The notes under the pieces are model-generated. The model was not told the DNA's origin. It did not search any database and worked only from the letters and a program-made list of their open reading frames with translations. The translations under genes and the position numbers were made by a program. This document shows positions 53,644 through 62,138 of a DNA stretch of 64,000 nt, one piece after another; the first letter of the stretch is position 1, and every line of letters begins with the position of its first letter. Source of the DNA: G965276765 sp965276765 (lineage in GTDB: Bacteria > Actinomycetota > Acidimicrobiia > Acidimicrobiales > Palsa-688); the NCBI GenBank assembly GCA_965276765.1, contig OZ255627.1, forward strand, positions 372,001-436,000, given 5' to 3'.

Positions 53644-55017
53644 TCATGCGGTTCTCGTTCGTCGATGCCGCGACCGGGGCCCTCCTGGGTCTGCGGCCGC
53701 GAGCAAGGTGGACGGTTCGGTTGGTAGCTCTCTACGGTGACGAATGGGTCCGATGAGCAGGATGAGAGCGGAGGTGGCGAGTGCGCTTGTCATGATCCAT
53801 AGGGCATTACGGACTCCGAGCAGGGTGCCAAGCGTGCCAGCGAGGAAGGCACCGAGTGGGATCGCGCTGAAGGCGACGGTGCTCATGGTGGCGGTGAGGC
53901 GACCGAGGAGCGGAGCGGGACAGTACAACTGGCGGAAGCTACGGGCGATAACATTGGAGCCAACGATCCCGGCGGCGGTGATCGCTCCCCCGGCGGCGAA
54001 GAGCGCAAGTCGGGGGCCGGGTCCCGCCAGGGGAATGAGGAGGCCGAATGGTGCGGTGGAGAGGGCGCAGATCAGCATGCCCCGGCCGGTCCCGAGGCGG
54101 TGGGCGACCCGACGGGAGACAAGAGCGCCGCATGCACCGCCGACACTGACGACCGCGAGAGTGAGCCCGACCGTTGCCGAGGCTGCTCCCACAACGCGGA
54201 CCAAGAACACCACCTCGAGGCTTTGCCAGCCGGTGAGCGCCAGGTTGGCGATCGCAGCCTGCGCGGTAAGCACGCGAAAGTACGGGTCAGCGGCGACAAG
54301 GCGAAGCCCAGCGACGATCTCTGCACGCAGGTCCGTGCGTCGTTCAGGTGGATCTGCGACGCGTTCTCGACCCTTGATGGTGAGCAAACAGACGGCCGAG
54401 AGCGCGAAGGTGACGGCGTCGACGAGGAGTCCGAAGACCGCACCGAAGAGCTGGGCGAGCAGGCCCGCCGCTCCTGGCCCGGCGACCTGAGCGGCAGATC
54501 GGCTGCCCAACAATTTCGTGTTGGCCTCGACCAGCTCGTCCTTGGACACCAATGAGGGCAGGTAGACGACGTAGGCGGTGGAGAAGAAGACCGAGGCAAC
54601 ACCGGCCAGAAGCGCTACGGCCAAGAGCTGGCCCACGGTCAACACACCACACCAGGCCGCGGCAGGAACGCTGGCCACGACCACTACTGACGTCGCGTCA
54701 CAGACAAGCATCACCCCTCGACACCCACGACGGTCCACCCAGGCGCCGGCAGGAAGGCCGACGATCAGCCACGGGATCCACGCAGCGGCGTAGAGGATTC
54801 CGACAACGAAAGTGCTGGCGTGCAGGCTCGTAACGGCCGCCAAGGGAAGGGCAAGCGACGTGATGGAGTTGCCGACGCAGCTGGTCGTCTCTCCGAGCCA
54901 CAACCGCCGAAAGTTGCGCTGCCACAGCAGCCCTCCCCTCCGGGGTGGGGCCGTCGAGATGGCCCGATAGCGTCGTGAGTCGTCGGCCACGGGGCCGCTG
55001 CCTGTGTGCTCGGTCAC
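53644..55017 (-). CDS. MFS transporter (EntS-like exporter)
   Basis: This 457-residue protein has about 12 transmembrane helices: WQRNFRRLWLGETTSCVGNSITSLALPLAAV at the start, the motif GLPAGAWVDRRGCRGVM between helices 2 and 3, and VARSF(R)QLYCPAPLLGRLTA later. This is the pattern of EntS/tetracycline-type MFS exporters. The start is a GTG at 55017. It follows a sigma factor and a likely anti-sigma gene in the same direction, and may be part of that operon. The substrate is unknown. Confidence 0.87.
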   Translation of the reverse strand: MTEHTGSGPVADDSRRYRAISTAPPRRGGLLWQRNFRRLWLGETTSCVGNSITSLALPLAAVTSLHASTFVVGILYAAAWIPWLIVGLPAGAWVDRRGCRGVMLVCDATSVVVVASVPAAAWCGVLTVGQLLAVALLAGVASVFFSTAYVVYLPSLVSKDELVEANTKLLGSRSAAQVAGPGAAGLLAQLFGAVFGLLVDAVTFALSAVCLLTIKGRERVADPPERRTDLRAEIVAGLRLVAADPYFRVLTAQAAIANLALTGWQSLEVVFLVRVVGAASATVGLTLAVVSVGGACGALVSRRVAHRLGTGRGMLICALSTAPFGLLIPLAGPGPRLALFAAGGAITAAGIVGSNVIARSFRQLYCPAPLLGRLTATMSTVAFSAIPLGAFLAGTLGTLLGVRNALWIMTSALATSALILLIGPIRHRRELPTEPSTLLAAADPGGPRSRHRRTRTA

Positions 55018-55019
55018 AG

Positions 55020-55317
55020 CGTCACCAGCTCCGGTGATGCGACGTCGAGGTCGAGTCGTCCGACTGCTGGGCGACCAAACCAGGGGCCGCTAACTCGGCG
55101 ACCGTTCGGGCAAGGACGTGCCTCGCAAACCCGACCATCACCGGAGGGACCGGTGTGGCCGGGTCGAAAAGGTTCATCACGACACCCGGCGTGTCACCAT
55201 GTCTGGCCGCATACTCGGCCGCATCGTTGACCGCGATGACCGCGACTTCACGAAGCAGGCCCCGCTCGACGACGATCGGTCTGCTGTGACAAGCCGGCCG
55301 GCCGTGCTCTCACAGTC
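55020..55317 (-). other. Open frame without a start, possible continuation of the anti-sigma gene
   Basis: Downstream of the short anti-sigma-like frame, another frame reads VERGLLREVAVIAVNDAAEYAARHG, then TPGVVMNLFDPATPVPPVMVG and FARHVLARTVAELA. It looks protein-like but has no start codon. A frameshift near 55315 could join it to the preceding 70-codon frame into a protein of ~150 residues. I recognise no family. Confidence 0.35.
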
Positions 55318-55460
55318 GTCGAGTCGTTCGTGCAGTCACGAGAGGCCATCTCGTCCACGACAGCCGCCCACAGCGCCTCGCGGGCCCCCGCCAGGACCCT
55401 GCCTGTCGGTGGCTCAACGGACCCGATCATGGCCAGCAGCTCAGTGTTCACCTCGGTCAT
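55248..55460 (-). CDS. Putative anti-sigma factor-like short protein
   Basis: This 70-codon frame starts 4 bases before the sigma factor stop (ATGA), so it is translationally coupled to it, which is where anti-sigma genes normally sit. It reads MTEVNTELLAMIGSVEPPTG, then VLAGAREALWAAVVDEMAS, reminiscent of the N-terminus of CU044_5270-like proteins that follow ECF sigma genes. No membrane helix or zinc motif is seen. It may be cut short by a frameshift. Confidence 0.45.
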   Translation of the reverse strand: MTEVNTELLAMIGSVEPPTGRVLAGAREALWAAVVDEMASRDCTNDSTTVRARPAGLSQQTDRRRAGPAS

Positions 55461-56023
55461 TCCTCCTCGTGAAGACGCCCGGTCGGCGGTCCAGCCAGCA
55501 CGAGACGGAGAGCTACTCGTGCTCGGTGCAAACGACTCCGAGCCGTTCCTTGTGGGATGTCCAAGGCGATGGCCGCCTCCCCCGGAGTGAGCTGCTCCCA
55601 GGCCACCAGGAGCAGCACGTCTCGTTCGTCAGGCGGGAGAGCCGCCACCATCTGAACCAGACCCCGGACCGCCGCCGTCGAGTCGAGACGGTCGGCGACG
55701 TCATCCCAGGGGTCCACCTTCGCCTCTCCGCATGAGCGGTCCGCCGCCCCTCTGGCCCGCCAGTGAGCCCGCAACACATTTCGGGCGATCCCGTACAGCC
55801 ACGGTCGGGCATTGGAATATCCCGGGTCGTAGGCGACACGCGCCGCAAAAGCACGAACCCAAACCTCGGCGAGCAGATCGTCGGCTACCTGACGCCCTCC
55901 TCGACGAGCGAGGAACCCGTGGACCGCGACCTCGTGTCGACCGACAACCTCGACGAACGCGTCGGGATGGCCTCCCAAGGACCACCCGATCAGCTCAGCG
56001 TCTGTCTCCACGTCGCTCCTCAC
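55457..56023 (-). CDS. ECF RNA polymerase sigma factor
   Basis: This 188-residue sigma factor has region 2 (AFVEVVGRHEVAVHGFLARRGGRQVADDLLAEVWVRAFAA and ARPWLYGIARNVLR) and region 4 (VQMVAALPPDERDVLLLVAWEQLTPGEAAIALDIPQGTARSRLHRARVALR). Candidate starts are the GTG at 56023 (GGACAGAGGGAG upstream) and a GTG at 56011. It is coupled by a 4-base overlap to a short anti-sigma-like frame. Confidence 0.9.
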   Translation of the reverse strand: MRSDVETDAELIGWSLGGHPDAFVEVVGRHEVAVHGFLARRGGRQVADDLLAEVWVRAFAARVAYDPGYSNARPWLYGIARNVLRAHWRARGAADRSCGEAKVDPWDDVADRLDSTAAVRGLVQMVAALPPDERDVLLLVAWEQLTPGEAAIALDIPQGTARSRLHRARVALRLVLAGPPTGRLHEEE

Positions 56024-56175
56024 GCTCCCTCTGTCCTTCTATTGTCGGAGAGCGGCCAAGCGTTCGCTGCCAGAACGCGACCTGGCGAAACAATCTCACC
56101 GTCTTAGGTCGGTAGCGTCTGGCCGATGACGAGTGCAGCGAACCTCGGGTTGCGACGCCCAGCACGGGCCCGACC

Positions 56176-56922
56176 ATGAGCGGAGACCTCCCGGACTTCC
56201 GGCCCTCCGGAAACGCGGCCAGCAACCCCGGGATCTACGACGTGGAGAACCGGGCGATGGACCCCGAAGGTCTTGTCCTGGACGCCATGCGATCTGTTGC
56301 CCCCTGGGCTGGAAGGACGCTCGTCGACCTCGGATGTGGCACCGGCTACTGGCTTTCCGGTTACAGCCAGGAGGCTGCCGACATCGTCGGCGTCGAACCG
56401 GACCCGACTCTGGTCAAGATCGCCCAAGCTCGAAGTGGAGCCAGCCGGGTCCTCGCCGGCTCGGCCGAGCACCTCCCTCTCCCCGATGCGAGTGTCGATG
56501 TCGTGCACGCCCGCTTCGCCTACTTCTTCCCACCTGGCTGCGAAGCCGGACTTTCCGAGGTACTCAGAGTCCTGCGACCCGGCGGATGGCTTGTCGTTGT
56601 CGACAACGATCAGCGCCACGGCCAGTTCGCCACGTTGCTCGCGGCCTCAGCACAGGCTGCGGTGCAAGGTCACGCCAACACCACCGACGCCTGGTGGCAC
56701 CGGCGGGGTGCCAACCGACTGGAGATACTGAGCGAGTGGCGCTTCGAGCGCCGCGCCGATCTGGAAGCTGTCCTGCGACTGGAGTTCCCGAACGACGTCG
56801 CCGACCGGTGGCTTACCGTCAACCCGGCCGCGCTCGGGTTGTCCTACGGATATGTTCTCTTCGCCGTCAGGCGCCCAGGCGACCCGATCATCGTCGGTGG
56901 CTCTCTTCACCGCTCCGTGTAG
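56176..56922 (+). CDS. Class I SAM-dependent methyltransferase
   Basis: This 248-residue Methyltransf_11-type enzyme has TLVDLGCGTGYWLSGYSQEAADIVGVEPDPTLVKIAQ (motif I and acidic loop), GSAEHLPLPDASVDVVHARFAYFF (motif II) and LRVLRPGGWLVVVDND (motif III). The substrate is unknown. The 3' end overlaps the convergent HTH regulator gene by 35 bases. The start ATG at 56176 begins MSGDLPDFRPSG. Confidence 0.85.
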   Translation: MSGDLPDFRPSGNAASNPGIYDVENRAMDPEGLVLDAMRSVAPWAGRTLVDLGCGTGYWLSGYSQEAADIVGVEPDPTLVKIAQARSGASRVLAGSAEHLPLPDASVDVVHARFAYFFPPGCEAGLSEVLRVLRPGGWLVVVDNDQRHGQFATLLAASAQAAVQGHANTTDAWWHRRGANRLEILSEWRFERRADLEAVLRLEFPNDVADRWLTVNPAALGLSYGYVLFAVRRPGDPIIVGGSLHRSV

Positions 56923-57755
56923 CGGTGTCGACGTCCCAGCTGGCGAGGATCGGTAAGAGTTGGGCCGTCGGAGAGTCGGGTTGAACGGTGTAGGCGATCA
57001 GTCGCTGGTCGGGTTCTTGCGGCGCGGCCACGATCTCGATGTCGAAGGAGAGATCGCCGGCCGCCGGGTGCCGGATCCGCTTGGCTACGGATGCGTAGTC
57101 GCGTACGGCGTGGTCTGCCCACCATCGGGCGACGTCCTGGTCAGTCGTCCGCAGCTCGTCGATGAGCATCTGCAAACGGCGGTCGTGCGGCCGCCGGCCT
57201 ACTTCACGGCGGAGCGCGGCGACCGAGGCCTGAGCGAAGTCGGTCCAGTTGATGATGCGCTCCCGAGCCGTCGGGTCGAGAAACAGAAAGCGCGTGAAGG
57301 ACGTGCCTGGCTCGAGGGGGCAACCGAGCACCGCCCGCAGCAAAGAGTTGCGGGCCAGCACCTCCCCTCGGTGGCCGAGGAGCAGGACCGGCACATGGTC
57401 GAGGGCGGCCATCAGGCGTAGCAGTCCCGGGTCGGGGCGCTGCGCCACGTCGGTCGTTGAGATTCGATGGCCCGGTGTGGGATCGGCGAGGTCGCGGAGG
57501 TGGTCGCGCTCCACATCGTCCAGCCGCAGCGCCCGAGCCAGCGGGTCCAGCACTTCGCGACACGTTCGTCTGCCGACCCTGCTCGACCCGGCTGTAGTAG
57601 TCCGGGCTGAGACCCGCCAGGACGGCCAGCTCATCTCGGCGCAACCCGGGCACTCGCCGCGCTCCGGGGAAGGGTGTGATGCCGACCTGCGCCGGCGTCA
57701 GCCGGTCACGGCGAGCGCGGAGGAACGCTCCCAGCGCAGGTCGATCTGCAGGCAC
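56888..57755 (-). pseudogene. XRE-type regulator with MmyB-like sensor domain, one frameshift
   Basis: The N-terminal helix-turn-helix (ALGAFLRARRDRLTPAQVG, RRVPGLRRDELAVLAGLSPDYYSRVEQGRQTNVS) runs to about 57560. The ligand-binding part (REVLDPLARALRLDDVERDHLRDLA, ..., VLLLGHRGEVLARNSLLRAVLG, ..., PAAGDLSFDIEIVAAPQEPDQRLIAYT) continues in the next frame to 56888. The join needs two extra bases (GC repeated) near 57555-57560, and it gives ~289 residues, the normal length of the MmyB/PAS-like family. It may be a consensus error. It is divergent from two SDR genes and probably controls them. Confidence 0.82.
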
Positions 57756-57790
57756 GACAACACCGTACGAGAAGATGCCTCCGACAGGGT

Positions 57791-57820
57791 GGTCCTGGCA
57801 GGCCCAGGTTCACCAGGACC
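57791..57820. promoter_or_regulatory. Inverted repeat in the regulator-SDR gap
   Basis: GGTCCTGG (57791-57798) and CCAGGACC (57813-57820) form an exact 8-base inverted repeat with 14 bases between. It lies midway in the 101-base gap between the divergent regulator and SDR starts. It is a candidate operator. Confidence 0.55.
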
Positions 57821-57856
57821 TCGCTTGGTCCGTCGGTCGACCGGTAGACCGCTGCC

Positions 57857-58656
57857 ATGACATCCATCTCGACAGCCACCGCAGTCTCGACGGGACCCAC
57901 GGCTCGACTCCAGGGTCGCACCGCTATCGTCACCGGCTCGACGAGTGGGATCGGGGCCGCGATCGCATGCGCTCTCGCCGCCGAGGGCGCACACATCGTC
58001 GTCAGCGGTCGAGATGCCACGCGCGGAGACAACGTCGTCGGCGAGATCCGGTCGGCGGGTGGACACTCCGACTTTCTCGCCGTCGACCTGGCCGGGTCCT
58101 ACGACAGCATCCGTAGGTTCGCTGCCGAGCGACCTCGTTCCTCGGTGGTCACGTCGACATCCTCGTCAACAACGCAGGGATCTACCCGGCCCCGCTGACC
58201 GCCGAATTGGCCGACGCTGACCTCGATGCCATGCTCGCAGTCAACGTCCGAGCCCCGCACGTACTCGTCGCTGCCATCGCACCCGCAATGGCCGAGCGCA
58301 GTAACGGGGCGATCGTGAACATCGGCTCATGGATGGCCCGGGTCGGGACCCCCTACGCGGCCATGTACACCGCCACGAAGGCCGCCGATGAGCAGCTCAC
58401 CCGGGCCTGGGCCGCCGAGTACGGAACAAGCGGAGTCCGGGTCAACTCCCTCGCGCCCGGCGCCACCCTCACGGCCGGCAACGAGGCCGCCCGGCCCTCA
58501 CTCGATCAGATGGCCGCGAGCACACCCGCTGGGATTCTGGTCCGGCCCGAGGACATAGCCCGAGGCGTCGTCTTCCTCGTCTCCGACGACGCCGCTTTGA
58601 TCCACGGGGTCACCCTCTATGTTGACGGGGGTATCTCCTCGACCCGTCTGAGCTAA
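57857..58656 (+). pseudogene. Short-chain dehydrogenase/reductase, one frameshift
   Basis: The N-terminal half (AIVTGSTSGIGAAIACALAAEGAHIVVSGRDATRG, ..., FLAVDLAGSYDSIRRFAAE) breaks at about 58129. The other half (LGGHVDILVNNAGIYPAPLTAEL, ..., IVNIGSWMARVGTPYAAMYTATKAADEQL, ..., LYVDGGISSTRL) resumes at once in the next frame. Restoring one G at 58129 (GAGGCGACC) gives a complete classical SDR of ~266 residues with NNAG, Ser and Tyr-x-x-x-Lys. This fits a single-base consensus error. It is followed by a second SDR gene. Confidence 0.85.
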
Positions 58657-58742
58657 CACGACGACAAGAGCCGCCCCTCGCCTCGCGCCAACCGCCGCCC
58701 TCCGTTTCATGCCCGCTCTGGCGTTCAGGAGAATGATCCCCC

Positions 58743-59738
58743 ATGAGTCGCATCACGACCACCTTTGACACCAACAGCACCGCCGCCGAAGTTGTCGCAG
58801 GCATCGACCTGTCCGACCGAGCGGTGATCGTCACCGGCGCCGCCTCGGGGCTAGGCGTCGAGACCGCTCGTGCCCTCGCCGCCACCGGCGCGAGGGTGAC
58901 CCTCGCAGTCCGCGACGTCGCGACGGGCCAGCGCGTCGCCGATGACATCGTGGCCACCACCGGCAACGCTTCCGTCTACGTAGAGGCGCTCGACCTCGCC
59001 GACATCGCCTCGGTCGATGCGTTCACGCACCGCTGGCAGCGGCCGCTGCACGTGCTCGTCAACAACGCCGGAGTAATGATGACGCCCGAGACGTACACGC
59101 TCCCGGGATGGGAGCTGCAGTTCGCCACCAACCACATGGGTCACTTCGCTCTCGCAGTGGGCCTGCACGACGCTCTCCGCACCGACGATGCAGCGCGCAT
59201 CGTCTCCGTCAGCTCCCGCGGACACGGCAACTCCCCCGTCGTCTTTCAGGACCTGTTCTTTGACCGTCGCCCCTACGACGCCGGGCAAGCGTACGGGCAG
59301 TCCAAGACCGCCACCGTCCTCTTCGCCGTCGAGGCCACCCGGCGCTGGGCGACCGACGGGATCAGCGCCAACGCCCTTATGCCTGGCGGGATCTGGACCA
59401 ACCTGCAACGCCACTGGGACCCCGAGGTGCTCGCAGCCACCATGGCGAGAGTCGCCGAGGCCGGTATGACGGCCAAGACACCGGCGCAGGGGGCGGCGAC
59501 ATCGGTGCTGCTCGCCACTTCTCCCGACCTCGAGGGGATCGGCGGACGCTACTTCGAGGACTGTCACGAGGCCGAGGTCGTCCCAGAAATCGTCGACGGC
59601 GTATCAGGCGTCCGAAGCTACGCCCTCGACCCCGCCGCAGCCGAACACCTGTGGGACGTCTCATCCGACCTGCTCACGGCCCCCGCACCGTCAGCTGAGT
59701 TCGAGTACCAGGAGGATCAGGCGGGAACCTCTCGCTGA
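58743..59738 (+). CDS. Short-chain dehydrogenase/reductase, retinol-dehydrogenase-like
   Basis: This 331-residue SDR has VIVTGAASGLGVETARALAATG (cofactor loop), VLVNNAGVM, IVSVSSRGH (Ser), a variant active site YGQSKTATVLFAVEATRR (Tyr-x-x-x-Lys) and a C-terminal extension. The length and the DNHMGHF-like TNHMGHFALAVGL motif match WWOX/retinol-dehydrogenase-like SDRs. RBS GGAG lies before the ATG at 58743. It is on the same strand as the preceding SDR, and its last 22 bases overlap the end of gnd. Confidence 0.9.
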   Translation: MSRITTTFDTNSTAAEVVAGIDLSDRAVIVTGAASGLGVETARALAATGARVTLAVRDVATGQRVADDIVATTGNASVYVEALDLADIASVDAFTHRWQRPLHVLVNNAGVMMTPETYTLPGWELQFATNHMGHFALAVGLHDALRTDDAARIVSVSSRGHGNSPVVFQDLFFDRRPYDAGQAYGQSKTATVLFAVEATRRWATDGISANALMPGGIWTNLQRHWDPEVLAATMARVAEAGMTAKTPAQGAATSVLLATSPDLEGIGGRYFEDCHEAEVVPEIVDGVSGVRSYALDPAAAEHLWDVSSDLLTAPAPSAEFEYQEDQAGTSR

Positions 59739-61174
59739 TCCTGCGCCCACAACGTGTGGAAGCTGCCCTCGTGGTCGACCCGCTGATAGGTATAGGCCCC
59801 GAAGTTGTCACGAAGACCCTGGATGAGTGACGCCGGCAACTGCGGGCGGCGCAGGCCGTCGAAGTAGGCGAGCGACGACGAAAACGTTGGCGTCGGGACG
59901 CCGGCTCGGGCTGCCGCGATGACGACCCGCCGCCAGCTTGCGGCGCCGTCAGCGACCGCATCGGCGAAATAGGGGGCGACGAGCAGACTTATCACATCCT
60001 GATCGCCGCTATACGCCTCCCGGATCCGGTCGAGGAAACGGGCCCGGATGATGCAACCGCCCCGCCAGATTGTCGCCATAGCGCCAAGGTCAATGTTCCA
60101 GCCGTACTCGGCGCTCCCGGCGGCGATGTGATCGAACCCCTGGGCGTAAGCAATGATCTTGGACGCGTAGAGCGCCCTGCGTACATCCTCGATGAAGTCG
60201 GCGCGGCTCCCAACGACCTCCGCTGCATTCACCTCGGCTCCCCGCTGGGCGAACGTCTCGGCGGCGGCCGAGCGCTGGTCGGCATGGCCTGACAGTGACC
60301 GGGCAAACGTCGCCTCCGCGATACCGGTGATCGGGACTCCCAGGTCAAGCGCGCTTTGCACCGTCCACCGGCCGGTCCCCTTCTGCTCGGCCTGATCCAC
60401 CACGATGTCGACGAAGGGCCGTCCGGTCTCGCTGTCGGTGTGGGCTAGCACCTCGGCAGTGATCTCGATCAGAAAGGACTCCAGCTCACCGCTGTTCCAG
60501 TTGCGGAAGATCTCCGCGATTTCAGGCGGCCCTACACCCAGGCCGGTCCTGAGCAGGTCGTAGGCCTCGGCAATGAGCTGCATGTCGGCGTACTCAATGC
60601 CGTTGTGCACCATCTTCACGAAGTGGCCAGCGGCGTCGGGACCAACGTGCACGGTACAAGGGACACCGTCGACCTCGGCGGCGATGGCTTCGAAAATCGG
60701 ACCGAGCTTCTCGAAGGCTTTCTCCGAGCCGCCGGGCATGATGCTCGGACCATGCAGGGCGCCTTCCTCACCGCCTGAGACGCCGGCGCCAACGAAGTGC
60801 AGGTCCTTCTCGCCGAGCGCCTGCTCCCGCCGGAGCGTGTCGGTGAAGTGAGCGTTCCCGCAGTCGATGAGAATGTCATCCGGGTCCAGGAGCGGCACGA
60901 GCTCGTCTATCACCGCATCGGTCGCCGGGCCGGCCTGCACCAGGAGGATGATGGCACGAGGGCGCTCCAGCGAAGACACGAAGTCACCCATCGACTCGCT
61001 CGCGATGAAGCTGCCCTCGTCGCCGTAGTCGGCGATGAGACTCCTGGTCCGCTCGGGGTTGCGGTTGTGGACCGCCACCCGATATCCGTGACGCGCCAGG
61101 TTCCGGGCCAGGTTGCGACCCATGACCGCCAGCCCCGTCACACCGATCTGCGCTGCCTTCTCGTCAGCTGCCAT
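59717..61174 (-). CDS. gnd: 6-phosphogluconate dehydrogenase, decarboxylating
   Basis: This 485-residue enzyme oxidises 6-phosphogluconate to ribulose-5-phosphate, CO2 and NADPH in the pentose phosphate pathway. It has the Rossmann loop GVTGLAVMGRNLARNLARHG, then NRNPERTRSLI, which suggests NADP, GVSGGEEGALHGPSIMPGG, KMVHNGIEYADMQLIAEAYDLL (catalytic Lys and His) and the late WRGGCIIRARFLDRIREAY signature. Length is as in the long GndA type. The start ATG is at 61174, divergent from an HTH gene. It is probably a housekeeping gene. Confidence 0.95.
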   Translation of the reverse strand: MAADEKAAQIGVTGLAVMGRNLARNLARHGYRVAVHNRNPERTRSLIADYGDEGSFIASESMGDFVSSLERPRAIILLVQAGPATDAVIDELVPLLDPDDILIDCGNAHFTDTLRREQALGEKDLHFVGAGVSGGEEGALHGPSIMPGGSEKAFEKLGPIFEAIAAEVDGVPCTVHVGPDAAGHFVKMVHNGIEYADMQLIAEAYDLLRTGLGVGPPEIAEIFRNWNSGELESFLIEITAEVLAHTDSETGRPFVDIVVDQAEQKGTGRWTVQSALDLGVPITGIAEATFARSLSGHADQRSAAAETFAQRGAEVNAAEVVGSRADFIEDVRRALYASKIIAYAQGFDHIAAGSAEYGWNIDLGAMATIWRGGCIIRARFLDRIREAYSGDQDVISLLVAPYFADAVADGAASWRRVVIAAARAGVPTPTFSSSLAYFDGLRRPQLPASLIQGLRDNFGAYTYQRVDHEGSFHTLWAQDQREVPA

Positions 61175-61297
61175 TCAACAACTCACTCTCATCCGTCTGC
61201 CTCGTTGCCGTCATCCCGAGTGCTCATCACGCGTCTTTACAGACACGACGCTACCGGCGAAGGCCGCCTCTTCGGCCTTCCACATCGTCAATGTTAC

Positions 61298-61326
61298 TTG
61301 ACCTCCCCTCTTCGACAAGATAGCTT
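61298..61326 (+). promoter_or_regulatory. Promoter for the HTH/Clp-N pair, near-leaderless
   Basis: TTGACC (61298-61303) and TAGCTT (61321-61326) are separated by 17 bases. The -10 box ends 7 bases before the ATG at 61334, so the transcript would begin at or next to the start codon. A second TTGACA at 61325-61330 overlaps the -10 box and is less well placed. Confidence 0.6.
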
Positions 61327-61333
61327 GACACCT

Positions 61334-61564
61334 ATGACGCGAATGGATCTCACCGCCGATGCGGGAAGTGACGATCCTGCGGTCGGAATTCGAGCGGTCG
61401 CATCGCTTCGTCTACTCGCCGAGCAGTTGGAGTCGCTGCACGTCGACAGAGCGCGTGACCTTGGATGGTCGTGGTCGCAGATCGCCGTGGAGCTCGGTGT
61501 CTCCAAGCAGGCCGTCCACCAGAAGCACGGTGGTCGAGCCCGCACGACAGGAAGGAGCCGATGA
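61334..61564 (+). CDS. Small helix-turn-helix protein
   Basis: This 76-residue protein is little more than a helix-turn-helix: ASLRLLAEQLESLHVDRARDLGWSWSQIAVELGVSKQAVHQKHG, like region 4 of a sigma factor or a minimal DNA-binding module. The following Clp-N gene starts 1 base after its stop. This pair (HTH plus Clp-N) recurs in actinomycetes. It probably controls its own operon; the target is unknown. Confidence 0.82.
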   Translation: MTRMDLTADAGSDDPAVGIRAVASLRLLAEQLESLHVDRARDLGWSWSQIAVELGVSKQAVHQKHGGRARTTGRSR

Positions 61565-61565
61565 G

Positions 61566-62123
61566 GTGTTCGAGCGATTCACCACAGGATCGCGAGCGGT
61601 CCTGGTCGAAGCCCAAGACCTCGCTCTTGAGCTCGGTTCACGCCACATCGGCGTGGGCCACGTTCTCTACGGCTGCGCCGAGGGAGGAGAGGAGACGGCG
61701 GGAGTGCCGCTCCACGCCTGCGGGATCACCCCCGCGTCCGTCCGCCGTTCGCTTCCTCGCACCGATGAAGGCTCGTCCGGGCCGATCGACCCCGAGGCCC
61801 TACGGGCCATCGGGATCGACTATGCCGACGTGCGCGCCGCAGTAGAGGACACCTTCGGGGCCGGAGCGCTCGGGGCGGCACCCGATCGACGCGTCCCGAG
61901 CGGCCGCTCCCGCCGTCCGCCGTTCACTCCGGAGGCCAAACGGTCGCTTGAACTTGCGGTGCGAGCGGCTCAGGAGCTGCACCACAACCGCATGGTGCCA
62001 GGACATCTCCTGCTCGGCCTTCTCCGTCTTGACAACGAGTTCGTATCGAAGACTGTCGAGCAGGCGGGTGCCACGGTCGCCGGCCTCTCGGCTGCCGTGT
62101 TCACCTCGATGGCGCCGGCATAG
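61566..62123 (+). CDS. Clp N-terminal repeat domain protein
   Basis: This ~185-residue protein contains two Clp_N repeats: FERFTTGSRAVLVEAQDLALELGSRHIGVGHVLYGCAEG and TPEAKRSLELAVRAAQELHHNRMVPGHLLLGLLRLDNEFVSKTVEQAG. These are the substrate-entry domains of ClpC/ClpA, but here there is no ATPase. It may compete for or modify ClpC adaptor binding. The GTG at 61566 has GGAAGGAG 9 bases upstream, and the gene is coupled to the HTH gene. Confidence 0.88.
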   Translation: MFERFTTGSRAVLVEAQDLALELGSRHIGVGHVLYGCAEGGEETAGVPLHACGITPASVRRSLPRTDEGSSGPIDPEALRAIGIDYADVRAAVEDTFGAGALGAAPDRRVPSGRSRRPPFTPEAKRSLELAVRAAQELHHNRMVPGHLLLGLLRLDNEFVSKTVEQAGATVAGLSAAVFTSMAPA

Positions 62124-62138
62124 GAGGTCAGGCGCCCT

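Noticed and set aside
56104..56619. A minus-strand open frame of 171 codons
   Set aside because: It is antisense to a methyltransferase with motifs I-III and has no recognisable domain.
61334..61564. A sigma factor
   Set aside because: Only a helix-turn-helix is present; region 2 is missing and the protein is 76 residues.
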